Source: CAZAEL01 sp964484135 (GTDB lineage Bacteria; Elusimicrobiota; Elusimicrobia; FEN-1173). Taken from it: a stretch of 17,044 nucleotides of DNA. The position numbers and the translations under genes are program-made. Each line of letters begins with the position of its first letter. Within the stretch, counting starts at the first letter, position 1. Shown piece by piece: positions 1 through 7,627 of the stretch. The notes beneath the pieces are model-generated. The model was not told where the DNA came from, did no database searches, and was given only the letters and a program-made list of their open reading frames with translations. The DNA is taken from contig CAZAEL010000052.1 in NCBI GenBank assembly GCA_964484135.1, positions 1-17,044 of the forward strand, read 5' to 3'.

Positions 1-3000
1 ATGTCGGCCTTCTCCAGCCACGCGAAGGGCTCCTCTCCCGCATCCTCGAAAGCGATCGCGGTTCCGGAAAACGCCGCGGGCGTTCCCCGCGACGGCGCCC
101 GGGCCCGTTTCTTGGCCACGATCATGCGGACCGCCTCCGGCGGGGTCCGGGCGGCCCAGCGGGACAGGGGCCAGCCCGCGGGCAGGGGCCTGGCTTTTTC
201 CGGGACCTCGAACCCCGCGGCCCGCAGGCTTTCCAGGGCCGCCTGTTCGATGTCCCCGTCCATCCCCAAGACCAGGACGAACTCCCCTCCCTCCCGCAGC
301 AATTGATGGACGGCGGACAACTCCGGCGTCGGCCGGCCGTCGCCGCTGGAAAGGATCAGGGAACGGGGCGGCAGCATGGCGATGACGCGGTCGGTCTTCC
401 CCGCCAGCTCCGGCAGTTTTCGGGGAAGGTTCGCCGCGTCCTCCAACAGGTAGGAGGCCGAGGGGCCCGCGGCCTTCGCGTGCTTCTTGAGGGAAGGTTC
501 CTCCTGACGGCCCATGTCCACGGCGATGTACCGCGAAGGGTTTTCCCCGCGGGACCTCAGATACTCGAGATAGCGCGGCATGAACTCTCCCCGCCCGGCC
601 GCGATTTCAACGATGGTGTCCGCCCGATCCCCGGCCAATTCCCCCCTCTGCGGCAGATACTCCGCCAGATAAGAGACGAGGTTGGCGACGGCGGGCCAGG
701 CCGACGCGAAGAGCGCGATGACATGGACGTCTTGTCCGGTGAAGGCTTGCACCAAGAGGCAGGCGGCGGGCAGGATCAGGAACAGGAAGGCGGCGCGCAG
801 GTTCATCAACGGGCCCGCCGTCTCAATCCTTCGCTTTTCCTCCGGCGGCGCCAGGATGGGCGGCAATCGGCCGGTGATCAGCTGGGTCCAGTGAAAGCCT
901 TGGAACGGCCGCCCCAGCCGCCCGGATTCCCTGAGATGCCCGTATTCATGCGCCGGCGTGGACAGGCCCAACAGGCCGAAGGGGATGCGGAACAACATCC
1001 AGTTCAACGCCTCGCTCAGGCCGGGGCGGCCCGGGATTTGGATCAGGTTCGCCAGCAGGGATCGGGTCTCGCCCCGCCTTTGGGTCAAATCAACCGCCAA
1101 AGGCATCCAGTCTCCGCCGTGGGTGGTCAACACCACGTTGGCCGCGGCCCAGGCCGTCAAGGGCCGGCCCGTGAGCTCCCAAGTCCGCTCATAGGCCGCC
1201 CGGCCCGCCTCCTGAACGGCCCCCTTCCACCTTTCATGAGCTTCTTGCATGAGGCGGGCGGCGTCCGCGCCCGACGGGAACGCCGCGGACACCCCTGGGG
1301 CGCCCGCGGCCTCGGCGTAGCGGACAAAAGCCCGGCGGATCCGCTCCGGGCTCTTGTCCGGACGCTCCGCCTCCGCCGCCAACGCCTCCCCCAGCTCTCC
1401 CAACGCCGCCAGCCGGTTTTCCAGCCAGCCCAGATAGGCCGGATAGTCCCCCGGCACCTCCGTGAAACTGACCCCGATGTGGAACAGCGCGTCCAGCACC
1501 CCGTCCACGGCCCCCCGCCGCGCCATGTTGATCAACTGCCCCACGTGGCGCAGGCCTCCCGGCAACCGGTCGATGGGCACCGGCCGGGGGGAGCGGAAAT
1601 CCGCGGGAAGCCCCGTTTCCGCCCGCCCCTCCTCGCCGCCGGGCCTTTCGACGAACGGCCTCTCCGTCCCCTCCACGAAATGCGCCTGTCCGTCCCGCCC
1701 CGGCCTCAGCCGGCGGGAGCGGGGATAACTGAAAAACTCAAGGGGGTCTCCGCGGCGCAGCCTTTCCTGGATGGCGGCGTAGTAACGCGCGTCGAACAGC
1801 TCCCCGTGGTGAAGCAGGAAATCGTCGCGGAATTCCTCCGGGATCTCCCGGATCATAAAATAGCCCAGGGACCCCTCCCCGTGCAGGAAAACGTCGTTCG
1901 GCTCCACGTAAAAATGGTCCTCGGACCCCATGTCGTCCCAGCCATCCCTCCCCGCGTAAGGGCGCAGGAAGGGATGGAAGGTCACCTCCCCGATGTCCTG
2001 CAGCTCGTCGTAATCATAGAGCACCACCCGGCCGTAGGAGGTGACGCCGAAATTTTTGTGAAGGAAATCGCCGGCGAAAAGGCCGGCCTCCGCCAATTCC
2101 TTCAGGCACAGGCCGAAATCCAGGATCACCCGCCGCGCGGCCTCGGGGTCCTGGTCCTTCCATTGACGGATGTATAAATTGAGAGGGACCACCTCCCGCT
2201 CCACGTACAGGTGCCGGACCACGACCTCATCCCCCTCTTCCCGCAGCGTGTGGCGGGAGCTCTTCCGCAGGGCCTCCAACAACTCGGGGGCGAATTCGTC
2301 CCCGCGGAAGCGCATCTCGTAGGTCAGGGCGTCCAGCATCCGGCCCACACGGTCCAGCTCGCGCACTTGACGGTATTTGCGGATCACCTCCTGGCGGGTC
2401 GTGTCCTTGGGGTAATCAAAGGAATCCTTGATGATCTTGAACACATACCCGAACCCCGGCAGGCCGAACACCTCCATGACCTTGCCTTTGTCCCCGCGCG
2501 CCACCCGGAAAACCTCCCCGGACTCTTCCAGATGGGCCTTCAATTCCTGATAGAACAGCCTCTTGGCGTAGTCGTAATAGCCGATGGCGATGTACAGGCC
2601 GACCCGCGTCCTCTGCGGAAGGATGGTGTACAGATAATTCACCAATTCCCGGTGGTGGTCCATGTCCACGTGGAAGTTGGAACGGGTGGAGCTGAAGAGG
2701 TTCCCCACCTCCCTGCGCTCAAAAAGGACCGCGTCCAGCCGGACCGTTCCGTCCACGCGCCGGAAGGCGAAAGCCACCGGGATGGCCTGGCCGTCGCTCC
2801 AGATGTTCCCGATCAAGAAACATTCGTGGTTGCGGTAAAACGGCGTTTTGACCACGTCGAGGCCCCAGAGGTCCCGCACGTCCACCTCCGCCTCCCTGAG
2901 GTCTTTTTCCAGCGCGGCCGCGGCCAGGCGGAGATCCTCTTCCTGGTCCGGCGTTTGAGGGGACATCCCCTGGTCCGACAGGACGCGCCGGAGGACGGAA

Positions 3001-6000
3001 ACGACGGGTTCTTCCCGCAGCCCATAGGAGCGATAGACGGGATGGTCTTCCGCGTCCGGGGCGAGCGCTTTGGCCTCGTCGCCGACCACGTATTCGAACG
3101 ACTCCGCCTCCACCCCGAAAAACCGCCGCGCCAGGGAGTTGAAGAACGTCTCGGCCAGGTCCGCGTCCGCGGTCCCGGCGATCAGGGCGGAATAAGCCTC
3201 CCGCAGGGCCCGCCACGCGGCCGCGTCCCGGACGTCTTCGCCGAGCATGCCGGCCAGAACCGGCTGGAGCCCATCCAGGGCCTGTCTGTACAGCCGCAGC
3301 CGCTCCTCGGATTCCCGGTGGACCTCCTCCCAATCGCCCCTTTCAAAGAGAGGGCGCGCGTTTTCCGTGAGACGGTGGAACTCCGCGCGGTACGCCGCAA
3401 AGGCGTCCCGGATGGCAGCGGCGCAGGTTCCCGGAGAACCAGGAACGCGGAGCCCAAGCCGTTCTTGGATGTCCTTTATCCCGGTTTCCAAATCCTCTCC
3501 CAACGAATACCGCTGAGGGGACATGCCCGCCCCTTCGGACCGGAAGGCCTCCAAACGGGCCGCGACCGCGGCGCGCGGGTTGCCGGGATCCGCTCGATCG
3601 GTCAGGCTCTTCCAGGAAACGTCCCCCGCGATCTCCGGCTGAGCGGCCAGCCATGTCAGAAAATCCTGGAATTGGCCGCTGTGAAGGGCGGGATAGGCCC
3701 CGCCGTAACGATGGGACACCAGTTGGGCCGCCACCTCCTCGGCCGCCGCCTCCGGCCGCGCCAGCGCCAACGCAGGGAACTCCCGGTGCGCCGCGGCCAA
3801 GGCGTCCGGCTCTCGCTCGAGGATGTTCCTGACCCGCTCGACAAGGGTCCTGTCATTTCGGCGCAGCCATAAATGAACCCTCTCATGGAGTTCAAGGGTC
3901 TGGGTGTACCCCTCTTCCGTCGTCGTGTCGTCGATCACTCCCGCGGCCCGAAGCAGTTGATACAGGAACTGCCGAAAGCTGGGGAAGTCGCCGATGGTCC
4001 CGTCCGCCAGGACCCACATGGGCCCCAGGACGCCGACGCCCAGGAACCCGTCAAACAGGAGCCGGAGGGCGTCCAGGTCCTCCGCCTCCGCTCCTTTCCG
4101 CCGGAAGCCCTCCAGGAGGCGATGAAGAAGACCGCGGGACACCAGGGCCCAGTCCGGCGCATAGTCCTCATCGCGCGGCAGTGCCTGGAGCTTGGCCCGG
4201 AGCATGTAATCCCGGACGTCCAGGTCCTTGAGCAGGGAAGCGACGCGCGGGAAGCTGTCGGGGCTCAAAGCGCCGTTTTGAGCCTGTAAGATTTCCTGCA
4301 AGGCGTCCAGGGAATGTTGCCTCCAGGCCAAATGCACCATCAAAGGCACGTTGGCCGGGTTGCCGTCCCCGCCTTCCGCCCAGCAGGACCAGGACAGGTC
4401 CCCCGAGAAACCCGTTTTCTTCACGCGATCCAACAGGGCGTCCATCTGCCGGTCCTGGCCCTCCAGCAATGACTCCACGTCTCCGTGGGATTGACGGAAA
4501 CGCGCGATGACCTCTTTGATTTGGTCCGAAGAAGCGAAAGGCAGGCCGTCCATTTGGAATTCTTTGTAAATCCGCGCCACTTTTCCGTCCAAATGCGGAT
4601 GGCGGGAAACCGTCTCCCGATAAAGCTTCAGGAGCCCGGAAGGAGCGGGCCGATCGTCGTCCCCTTTCCCTTTCTTGTCTTCAAAGCCGAACACATCGGC
4701 CCGGGGCCAGGCGTCGGGCGCCAAGCCCAGATCCACGAACAGATTGTTCAGGAAGTGAATGGCCCAACTGGCGATGGTGGCGGAAACAGGGTCCAGGAAA
4801 AGATAGGGGAGGGTGAACAGCCCGTAGAGGAACAGCCGGAGACCGAAATCAGCGAGGTCTTCTTTCTTCACGGAGGCCCGAAGAGCCTCTTTCCAAGCGG
4901 CGGCTTTGCCCTGGTCTTTGAGCGCCTTGGCCCGCACCCACCAGGCCACCAGGGTGTGCAGGGCCGCGAACGCCGCGCCCAGGGCCAGCCACCCCCAGAA
5001 ACCGCCTGTCAGGAAACCGGCCAGCGGGAAAACCGTCTCCCACGCGGGCGCGACGCTCAGGGGCCGGCCCAGGAAGGACAGGAACCCGAAGAACACCCGG
5101 GAGGGCATGGCCGCCGGACGAAGCGTGCCCTCGGACAGGGCGCGGCGGAACTCGTAAAAAACGGCGCCGCGGCGTTGCGGAGGGCCGGATCCTTTCGACC
5201 GGGACAAGCCGCGGATCTTGGCGGAAACCCAGGCGAGAAGCCTGTCCGAAGGGCGTTGCGTCAGTTCGATGTCCTCCGCCCCTTCCGGCATTCGCCCCCG
5301 CACCACCACGGCGCGTTGGTCGGTGACCATCTCGGTCCGCACCTCCACGCCGCCCCTCCCCGGCCGCCGTCCCGTGATGCGGGCCCTCAACCGCCTCCAG
5401 CCCAACACCGACCGCCTGGCCTCCGCCGCCTCATCCAGGACCTTCTGCGCGACGCCCTGGTCCTTGCCCGCCCCTGCGGCGGTCACGGCCATTTCCACGG
5501 CCACGGCCGCCGTCTCCAACACGGCCTGCGGGCGGTCCAGACCTTCTCCGGCCGGCGGGGTCCGGGCCATGCCGCGGGGCGGGCTCAGGTACAAACGTTC
5601 TCCCAAGAGGATCTTTTGGAGCGGCGTGTGGTTCAGGGCAAACACGTCCAAATAGTCCGAGCCGCGCCCTTGGACCTCGCCCAGCGCGGGCGTCATGACC
5701 ACGCAGGAAACGTTTTTGTCTTTCAGCAACGTTTCAAGCCCCGGCGCGTGGAACCCCCCCGCCACCAACACCGCCACGGGAAGTTCCGGGTTCCGAGCGC
5801 CGGGTTCCGGGTGCGGAGATTCCTTGTCTTTTGCGTTGGACTTGGAACCCGGAACTTGGAACTGTTTCAATAGGTTGTCCACCATGGCCCGGTTCCTTTG
5901 GAAAGCCGCCTCATAAAACTTTTCAAACGGCCTGACAAGCTCTTCAAAGGACCCTGTCCCCGGCGAAACCGCATCCCCCCCCAAAGCCTCGATCCTCTTC

Positions 6001-7445
6001 TCCAGCCTCAGTATTTTCTCCCGCCGCTTCCGGTATTCGTCCCACTCCTCGGGCCCGAATTCATGGTCCTTCAGCCGGCGCAGAAGGCCGAGGTCCCGGC
6101 TGATTTCCATCAATTCCTTCTGCGCCGGCGTCCTGGCCCATCGGCGGATCGCCTCGGTTTTAAGACCCTCCACGTCCTTGAAAAGGCGGAGGCGGTCGAT
6201 CCGATCGACCATCCGCACGTATTCGAGGTATCCGGCGAACGCCGGGTAGTTCCTCAGTCCGATCCCTTTGCCGCTCAACAAGCCTTCCAGATGGCCGTAG
6301 TACCCCCCATAACCCACCCGTCCCATCCGGTACGCCAGGCTGTGGCGGAGGAACTCCGCCAGCTCCCGTTCTTCCAACGTCCGGGAAAGGGCCTCGATCA
6401 AGGCCCCCCGCTCTCTCTCCACCTCCTTAAAATCCAGCGCCCGCTCCGCCCGGAGCGCCGCGACGAACCTCCCCGCCTCCGGATATTTCCGAGCCCCTTC
6501 CCCCGCGGCCCGGTGCAGGAATTGGACATGGCCGAGCAGGTCCAGTTCCCCTTGCTCGTGGGCCCGAAGGTTTTTGTCCAAGTCCCTTAACGGGCCCGCG
6601 CAGACGCGGTCCTTAAGGGGTTCGATCCTCCGCTCACAAGCGTCGATCCTGTTCTTTAACCGGTCTTTCCGGGGAAGGGCATCCCGGTACGCCCGCACGT
6701 TCGCCACGTAAAGCCCGTCTTCCTCCACGCCCCACAGCAGGGGTTCTTTTGCCGTCAACATCGCCCAATACTCCGGTCCGCTCAGGTGGCGGTGTTTCAA
6801 AAGATATCCCGCCACCCGCTCTTGGATTTTCCGGTCTCGATAGGTCCGATAGGGCGCCAGATGGAAAACGCCGCTGGCCCCTTCCACCCCCACCATCAAA
6901 GGCCCCTCCCCCCCTCTTTCCGAGATGTGATCCAGCAGGCGGGCGATGTTCTTCTGGGCGCTCTCCACGTCGTGCGCGTCCTGGACCAGCACCACCAGGG
7001 GCCTTCGGTCGGGATCGTCCGCCAGCCAGATTTTCTGGATGTCGCCGTACGCGCTGGGGATGGTCCTCAGCCAGGCGGGCAAACGATGGAGGTGTTCCTG
7101 CGGGGCCTGGGCGGTGTCCCGGCCTCCCACCGTTTCCATGGGAAGGCCGGCCGGAAGGAGGGACAGGGGATGATCCGCGAGGGAAGGCAAAATCCGTTGC
7201 AGTTCCGCCGTCGTTTTGGGCAGACCGGCGTACAAAGAGGTTTGCGAAGCCGTTGATGGGTTTTGTAAAGAGGACGAGGAACGGGCGGGCGACGGAGGGA
7301 GCGCCGTGTCAGTCCGGGAAGAGACCTTCGCTTTCCGGCGCTCTTCCCAGAAGTTGGCCTCCGCCCATGGGGCGGCCACGGCGGTATAGAAAAAAATCCC
7401 TGTGAGCCACAGACAACACCGGCTTTTGAATCCCCTTGTTTTCAA
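1..7445 (-). CDS. Giant exported or membrane multidomain protein containing an AceK module (3' end outside window)
   Basis: The start chosen is TTG at 7445-7443, preceded by AAGGGGA with six bases of spacing and followed at once by a signal peptide. The next in-frame ATG (residue 103) would delete the signal peptide. The frame is open to the left edge, 2481 codons, checked codon by codon without finding a stop. Order: signal peptide 1-30; TIKI/TraB-like domain about 145-640 with a long helical insertion; membrane helices about 785-902; unrecognised helical region 905-1335; full AceK module about 1340-1920; M50-like peptidase segment 2140-2275; class I methyltransferase fold 2276-2446; C-terminus missing. 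The mixture of an exported N-terminus with ATP- and SAM-dependent enzyme folds implies that the membrane helices return parts of the chain to the cytoplasm, or that the enzymes are relics. The overall role is not known. The strand and the open upstream frame make it a follower of the other giant gene, possibly with its own promoter. Confidence 0.93.
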   Translation of the reverse strand, partial: MKTRGFKSRCCLWLTGIFFYTAVAAPWAEANFWEERRKAKVSSRTDTALPPSPARSSSSLQNPSTASQTSLYAGLPKTTAELQRILPSLADHPLSLLPAGLPMETVGGRDTAQAPQEHLHRLPAWLRTIPSAYGDIQKIWLADDPDRRPLVVLVQDAHDVESAQKNIARLLDHISERGGEGPLMVGVEGASGVFHLAPYRTYRDRKIQERVAGYLLKHRHLSGPEYWAMLTAKEPLLWGVEEDGLYVANVRAYRDALPRKDRLKNRIDACERRIEPLKDRVCAGPLRDLDKNLRAHEQGELDLLGHVQFLHRAAGEGARKYPEAGRFVAALRAERALDFKEVERERGALIEALSRTLEERELAEFLRHSLAYRMGRVGYGGYYGHLEGLLSGKGIGLRNYPAFAGYLEYVRMVDRIDRLRLFKDVEGLKTEAIRRWARTPAQKELMEISRDLGLLRRLKDHEFGPEEWDEYRKRREKILRLEKRIEALGGDAVSPGTGSFEELVRPFEKFYEAAFQRNRAMVDNLLKQFQVPGSKSNAKDKESPHPEPGARNPELPVAVLVAGGFHAPGLETLLKDKNVSCVVMTPALGEVQGRGSDYLDVFALNHTPLQKILLGERLYLSPPRGMARTPPAGEGLDRPQAVLETAAVAVEMAVTAAGAGKDQGVAQKVLDEAAEARRSVLGWRRLRARITGRRPGRGGVEVRTEMVTDQRAVVVRGRMPEGAEDIELTQRPSDRLLAWVSAKIRGLSRSKGSGPPQRRGAVFYEFRRALSEGTLRPAAMPSRVFFGFLSFLGRPLSVAPAWETVFPLAGFLTGGFWGWLALGAAFAALHTLVAWWVRAKALKDQGKAAAWKEALRASVKKEDLADFGLRLFLYGLFTLPYLFLDPVSATIASWAIHFLNNLFVDLGLAPDAWPRADVFGFEDKKGKGDDDRPAPSGLLKLYRETVSRHPHLDGKVARIYKEFQMDGLPFASSDQIKEVIARFRQSHGDVESLLEGQDRQMDALLDRVKKTGFSGDLSWSCWAEGGDGNPANVPLMVHLAWRQHSLDALQEILQAQNGALSPDSFPRVASLLKDLDVRDYMLRAKLQALPRDEDYAPDWALVSRGLLHRLLEGFRRKGAEAEDLDALRLLFDGFLGVGVLGPMWVLADGTIGDFPSFRQFLYQLLRAAGVIDDTTTEEGYTQTLELHERVHLWLRRNDRTLVERVRNILEREPDALAAAHREFPALALARPEAAAEEVAAQLVSHRYGGAYPALHSGQFQDFLTWLAAQPEIAGDVSWKSLTDRADPGNPRAAVAARLEAFRSEGAGMSPQRYSLGEDLETGIKDIQERLGLRVPGSPGTCAAAIRDAFAAYRAEFHRLTENARPLFERGDWEEVHRESEERLRLYRQALDGLQPVLAGMLGEDVRDAAAWRALREAYSALIAGTADADLAETFFNSLARRFFGVEAESFEYVVGDEAKALAPDAEDHPVYRSYGLREEPVVSVLRRVLSDQGMSPQTPDQEEDLRLAAAALEKDLREAEVDVRDLWGLDVVKTPFYRNHECFLIGNIWSDGQAIPVAFAFRRVDGTVRLDAVLFERREVGNLFSSTRSNFHVDMDHHRELVNYLYTILPQRTRVGLYIAIGYYDYAKRLFYQELKAHLEESGEVFRVARGDKGKVMEVFGLPGFGYVFKIIKDSFDYPKDTTRQEVIRKYRQVRELDRVGRMLDALTYEMRFRGDEFAPELLEALRKSSRHTLREEGDEVVVRHLYVEREVVPLNLYIRQWKDQDPEAARRVILDFGLCLKELAEAGLFAGDFLHKNFGVTSYGRVVLYDYDELQDIGEVTFHPFLRPYAGRDGWDDMGSEDHFYVEPNDVFLHGEGSLGYFMIREIPEEFRDDFLLHHGELFDARYYAAIQERLRRGDPLEFFSYPRSRRLRPGRDGQAHFVEGTERPFVERPGGEEGRAETGLPADFRSPRPVPIDRLPGGLRHVGQLINMARRGAVDGVLDALFHIGVSFTEVPGDYPAYLGWLENRLAALGELGEALAAEAERPDKSPERIRRAFVRYAEAAGAPGVSAAFPSGADAARLMQEAHERWKGAVQEAGRAAYERTWELTGRPLTAWAAANVVLTTHGGDWMPLAVDLTQRRGETRSLLANLIQIPGRPGLSEALNWMLFRIPFGLLGLSTPAHEYGHLRESGRLGRPFQGFHWTQLITGRLPPILAPPEEKRRIETAGPLMNLRAAFLFLILPAACLLVQAFTGQDVHVIALFASAWPAVANLVSYLAEYLPQRGELAGDRADTIVEIAAGRGEFMPRYLEYLRSRGENPSRYIAVDMGRQEEPSLKKHAKAAGPSASYLLEDAANLPRKLPELAGKTDRVIAMLPPRSLILSSGDGRPTPELSAVHQLLREGGEFVLVLGMDGDIEQAALESLRAAGFEVPEKARPLPAGWPLSRWAARTPPEAVRMIVAKKRARAPSRGTPAAFSGTAIAFEDAGEEPFAWLEKAD
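108..620 (-). other. Class I SAM-dependent methyltransferase-like fold
   Basis: Residues about 2276-2446, directly after the peptidase-like segment. The glycine-rich SAM loop is TIVEIAAGRGEF (2277-2288). The acidic end of the second strand is RYIAVD (2305-2310), and LLEDAANLP (2333-2341) matches the motif that contacts the adenine. TDRVIAMLPPRSLI (2351-2364) occupies the motif IV position, and a late strand, GGEFVLVLG, follows a helix as in post-motif segments. Order and spacing fit Rossmann-type methyltransferases. The acceptor is unknown. Confidence 0.6.
621..1028 (-). other. M50/site-2-protease-like membrane metallopeptidase segment
   Basis: Residues about 2140-2275. A hydrophobic stretch (WMLFRIPFGLLGL) runs straight into HEYGHL (2166-2171), the HExxH zinc motif within a membrane helix. 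About 40 residues later AGPLMNL (2210-2216) matches the AGPxxN element that follows the zinc motif in many M50 peptidases. Two further hydrophobic helices follow (2217-2236 and 2241-2261). An N...P...D arrangement (N2255, P2265, D2273) could supply the third zinc ligand. Motif order and membrane context agree with the site-2 protease family. Substrate and activity are unknown, and the segment is shorter than a typical free-standing M50 protein. Confidence 0.6.
1686..3428 (-). other. aceK-like: Full-length AceK module (isocitrate dehydrogenase kinase/phosphatase-like)
   Basis: Residues about 1340-1920, about 580 residues against 578 for E. coli AceK. AceK phosphorylates and dephosphorylates isocitrate dehydrogenase, switching carbon between the TCA cycle and the glyoxylate bypass. 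The N-terminal regulatory part is recognisable (LFERGDWEEVHRE at 1366-1378; ETFFNSLARRFFG at 1432-1444). The kinase part follows: GKVMEVFGLPGFGYVFKIIK (1654-1673), LDRVGRMLD (1697-1705), VVRHLYVEREVVPLNLY (1762-1778), FAGDFLHKNFGVTSYGRVV (1790-1808) and LYDYDE (1809-1814). Aligned with the E. coli sequence as I recall it, residues important in that enzyme are kept: K336 as K1670, D371 as D1705, D457 as D1793, N462 as N1798, D475 as D1811 and D477 as D1813. Spacing within the core is almost gapless. Activity therefore looks possible. Whether its target is isocitrate dehydrogenase is unknown, and no icd, aceA or aceB lies in the window. Confidence 0.92.
3441..4733 (-). other. Unrecognised helical region between membrane helices and AceK
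   Basis: Residues about 905-1335. The sequence is rich in Leu, Ala, Arg and Glu with regular heptad-like spacing, and I recognise no fold. It contains LELHERVHLW (1184-1193), which matches HExxH. That match sits in a very charged helical context, lacks a recognisable third ligand and is probably coincidental. A Pro/Gly-rich linker near residues 1331-1341 separates the region from the AceK module. Confidence 0.4.
4740..5096 (-). other. Membrane-helix cluster in the AceK-containing giant protein
   Basis: Residues about 785-902 hold several hydrophobic stretches: FFGFLSFLG (785-793), a long one from P807 to V837 that may cross once or twice, and, after a charged loop, 869-884 and 886-902 around LFLYGLFTLPYLFLDP. 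The number of crossings, and so the side on which the AceK module lies, cannot be settled by eye. The sequence family is not recognised. Confidence 0.7.
5526..7013 (-). other. TIKI/TraB/ChaN-like domain with long helical insertion
   Basis: Residues about 145-640 of the downstream giant protein. Visible motifs are a strand ending in VVLVQDAHDVE (151-161), MVGVEGASG (184-192), LLWGVED (236-243) and, after a helical insertion of about 300 residues, VAVLVAGGFHAPGLETLL (557-574). A His after the first strand, a Glu after the second and a GGFH/GAGH-type motif followed by a helix are the pattern of the TIKI/TraB/ChaN superfamily, which includes metal-dependent peptidase-like and haem-uptake proteins. 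The insertion is rich in Arg, Glu and Leu and probably forms helical bundles. Its position right after the signal peptide suggests an extracytoplasmic location. The family assignment rests on motif order alone, and substrate and activity are unknown. Confidence 0.5.
5781..5857. repeat. 14-bp perfect inverted repeat inserted in a linker-coding segment
   Basis: AAGTTCCGGGTTCC (5781-5794) and its exact reverse complement GGAACCCGGAACTT (5844-5857) flank a 49-base spacer. The left arm is followed by a further partial copy, CCGGGTTCCGGG (5800-5811). The element is in frame and encodes a Pro-, Ser-, Lys- and Glu-rich linker just before the conserved VAVLVAGGFH strand, at residues about 530-556. The linker differs in composition from the sequence around it, which fits insertion of a small palindromic repeat (REP- or MITE-like) tolerated at a loop. 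The family is unknown. Confidence 0.7.
7356..7445 (-). other. Signal peptide of the AceK-containing giant protein
   Basis: Residues 1-30. The n-region has four basic residues (K2, R4, K7, R9). The hydrophobic core runs from C10 to A25 and includes LWLTGIFFYTAVAA. An Ala-rich end follows, with likely cleavage after AEA at residue 30. It supports export by the Sec route or insertion as a signal anchor. A Cys pair sits at residues 10-11, but there is no convincing lipobox at the cleavage end. Confidence 0.75.
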
Positions 7446-7458
7446 AAACGATCCCCTT
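7443..7458 (-). promoter_or_regulatory. Ribosome binding site and TTG start that decide the gene's N-terminus
   Basis: AAGGGGA (7458-7452), six bases, then TTG (7445-7443). The Shine-Dalgarno match and the signal peptide encoded immediately downstream together support this rare start codon. TTG initiation is commonly weaker than ATG, which could limit production of so long a protein. Confidence 0.7.
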
Positions 7459-7535
7459 GCGACGGACTGATCCCGGAGCGGAACGAACGGCCCCGCTTTT
7501 GGCCGGAGCCGGTTTGAAAAGTCCCGCTCCAAGTT

Positions 7536-7566
7536 ACTATAAGAAAAAGACCCTAAGAGTTTCTAA
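7536..7566 (-). promoter_or_regulatory. Candidate sigma-70-type promoter for the AceK-containing giant gene
   Basis: TATAGT (7541-7536) differs from TATAAT by one base. TTAGAA (7566-7561) lies 19 bases upstream, a poor -35 at slightly long spacing. The AT-rich run around it stands out in a GC-rich window. It would give a leader of roughly 80-90 bases. Confidence 0.35.
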
Positions 7567-7571
7567 AAAGA

Positions 7572-7589
7572 TTGTAACCGGGTTGTAAC
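7572..7589 (-). promoter_or_regulatory. Tandem GTTACAA direct repeats, 11-bp period (candidate activator site)
   Basis: GTTACAACCCGGTTACAA on the minus strand contains two identical GTTACAA heptamers whose starts are 11 bases apart, one helical turn. They lie upstream of the candidate promoter. Direct repeats at this period are the binding arrangement of OmpR/PhoB-type response regulators. The regulator, and whether the site is used, are unknown. Confidence 0.4.
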
Positions 7590-7615
7590 AAAAACAGACC
7601 GGACAACGATTCCGG
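7590..7615 (-). terminator. Weak intrinsic terminator after the upstream giant gene
   Basis: Read on the minus strand, a 5-bp GC-rich stem CCGGA/TCCGG with a 7-base loop lies 12 bases after the TAA and is followed by TCTGTTTTTG. The short stem and interrupted T-tract make it weak, so some read-through into the next giant gene is likely. Confidence 0.4.
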
Positions 7616-7627
7616 AGGGAGACGTTT

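Noticed and set aside
3426..3446. Small palindromic sequence GGTTCCCGGAGAACCAGGAAC as a second copy of the repeat element at 5781
   Set aside because: It shares only short GTTCC/GGAAC blocks and a 5-bp stem. It marks the linker before AceK but does not match the 14-bp arms.
3872..3901. HERVH in the downstream giant protein as a fourth metallopeptidase site
   Set aside because: It lies in a charged helical stretch without a third ligand or membrane context, and a chance HExxH is not rare in a protein of this size.
1..7445. Frameshift or internal stop that would split the downstream giant frame into ordinary genes
   Set aside because: Line-by-line translation of the whole frame found no TAA, TAG or TGA, and recognisable domains continue in the same phase from the signal peptide to the left edge.
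7571..7576. TACAAT as the -10 of a promoter
   Set aside because: No acceptable -35 hexamer is found 15-19 bases upstream, and the hexamer is part of the GTTACAA repeat.
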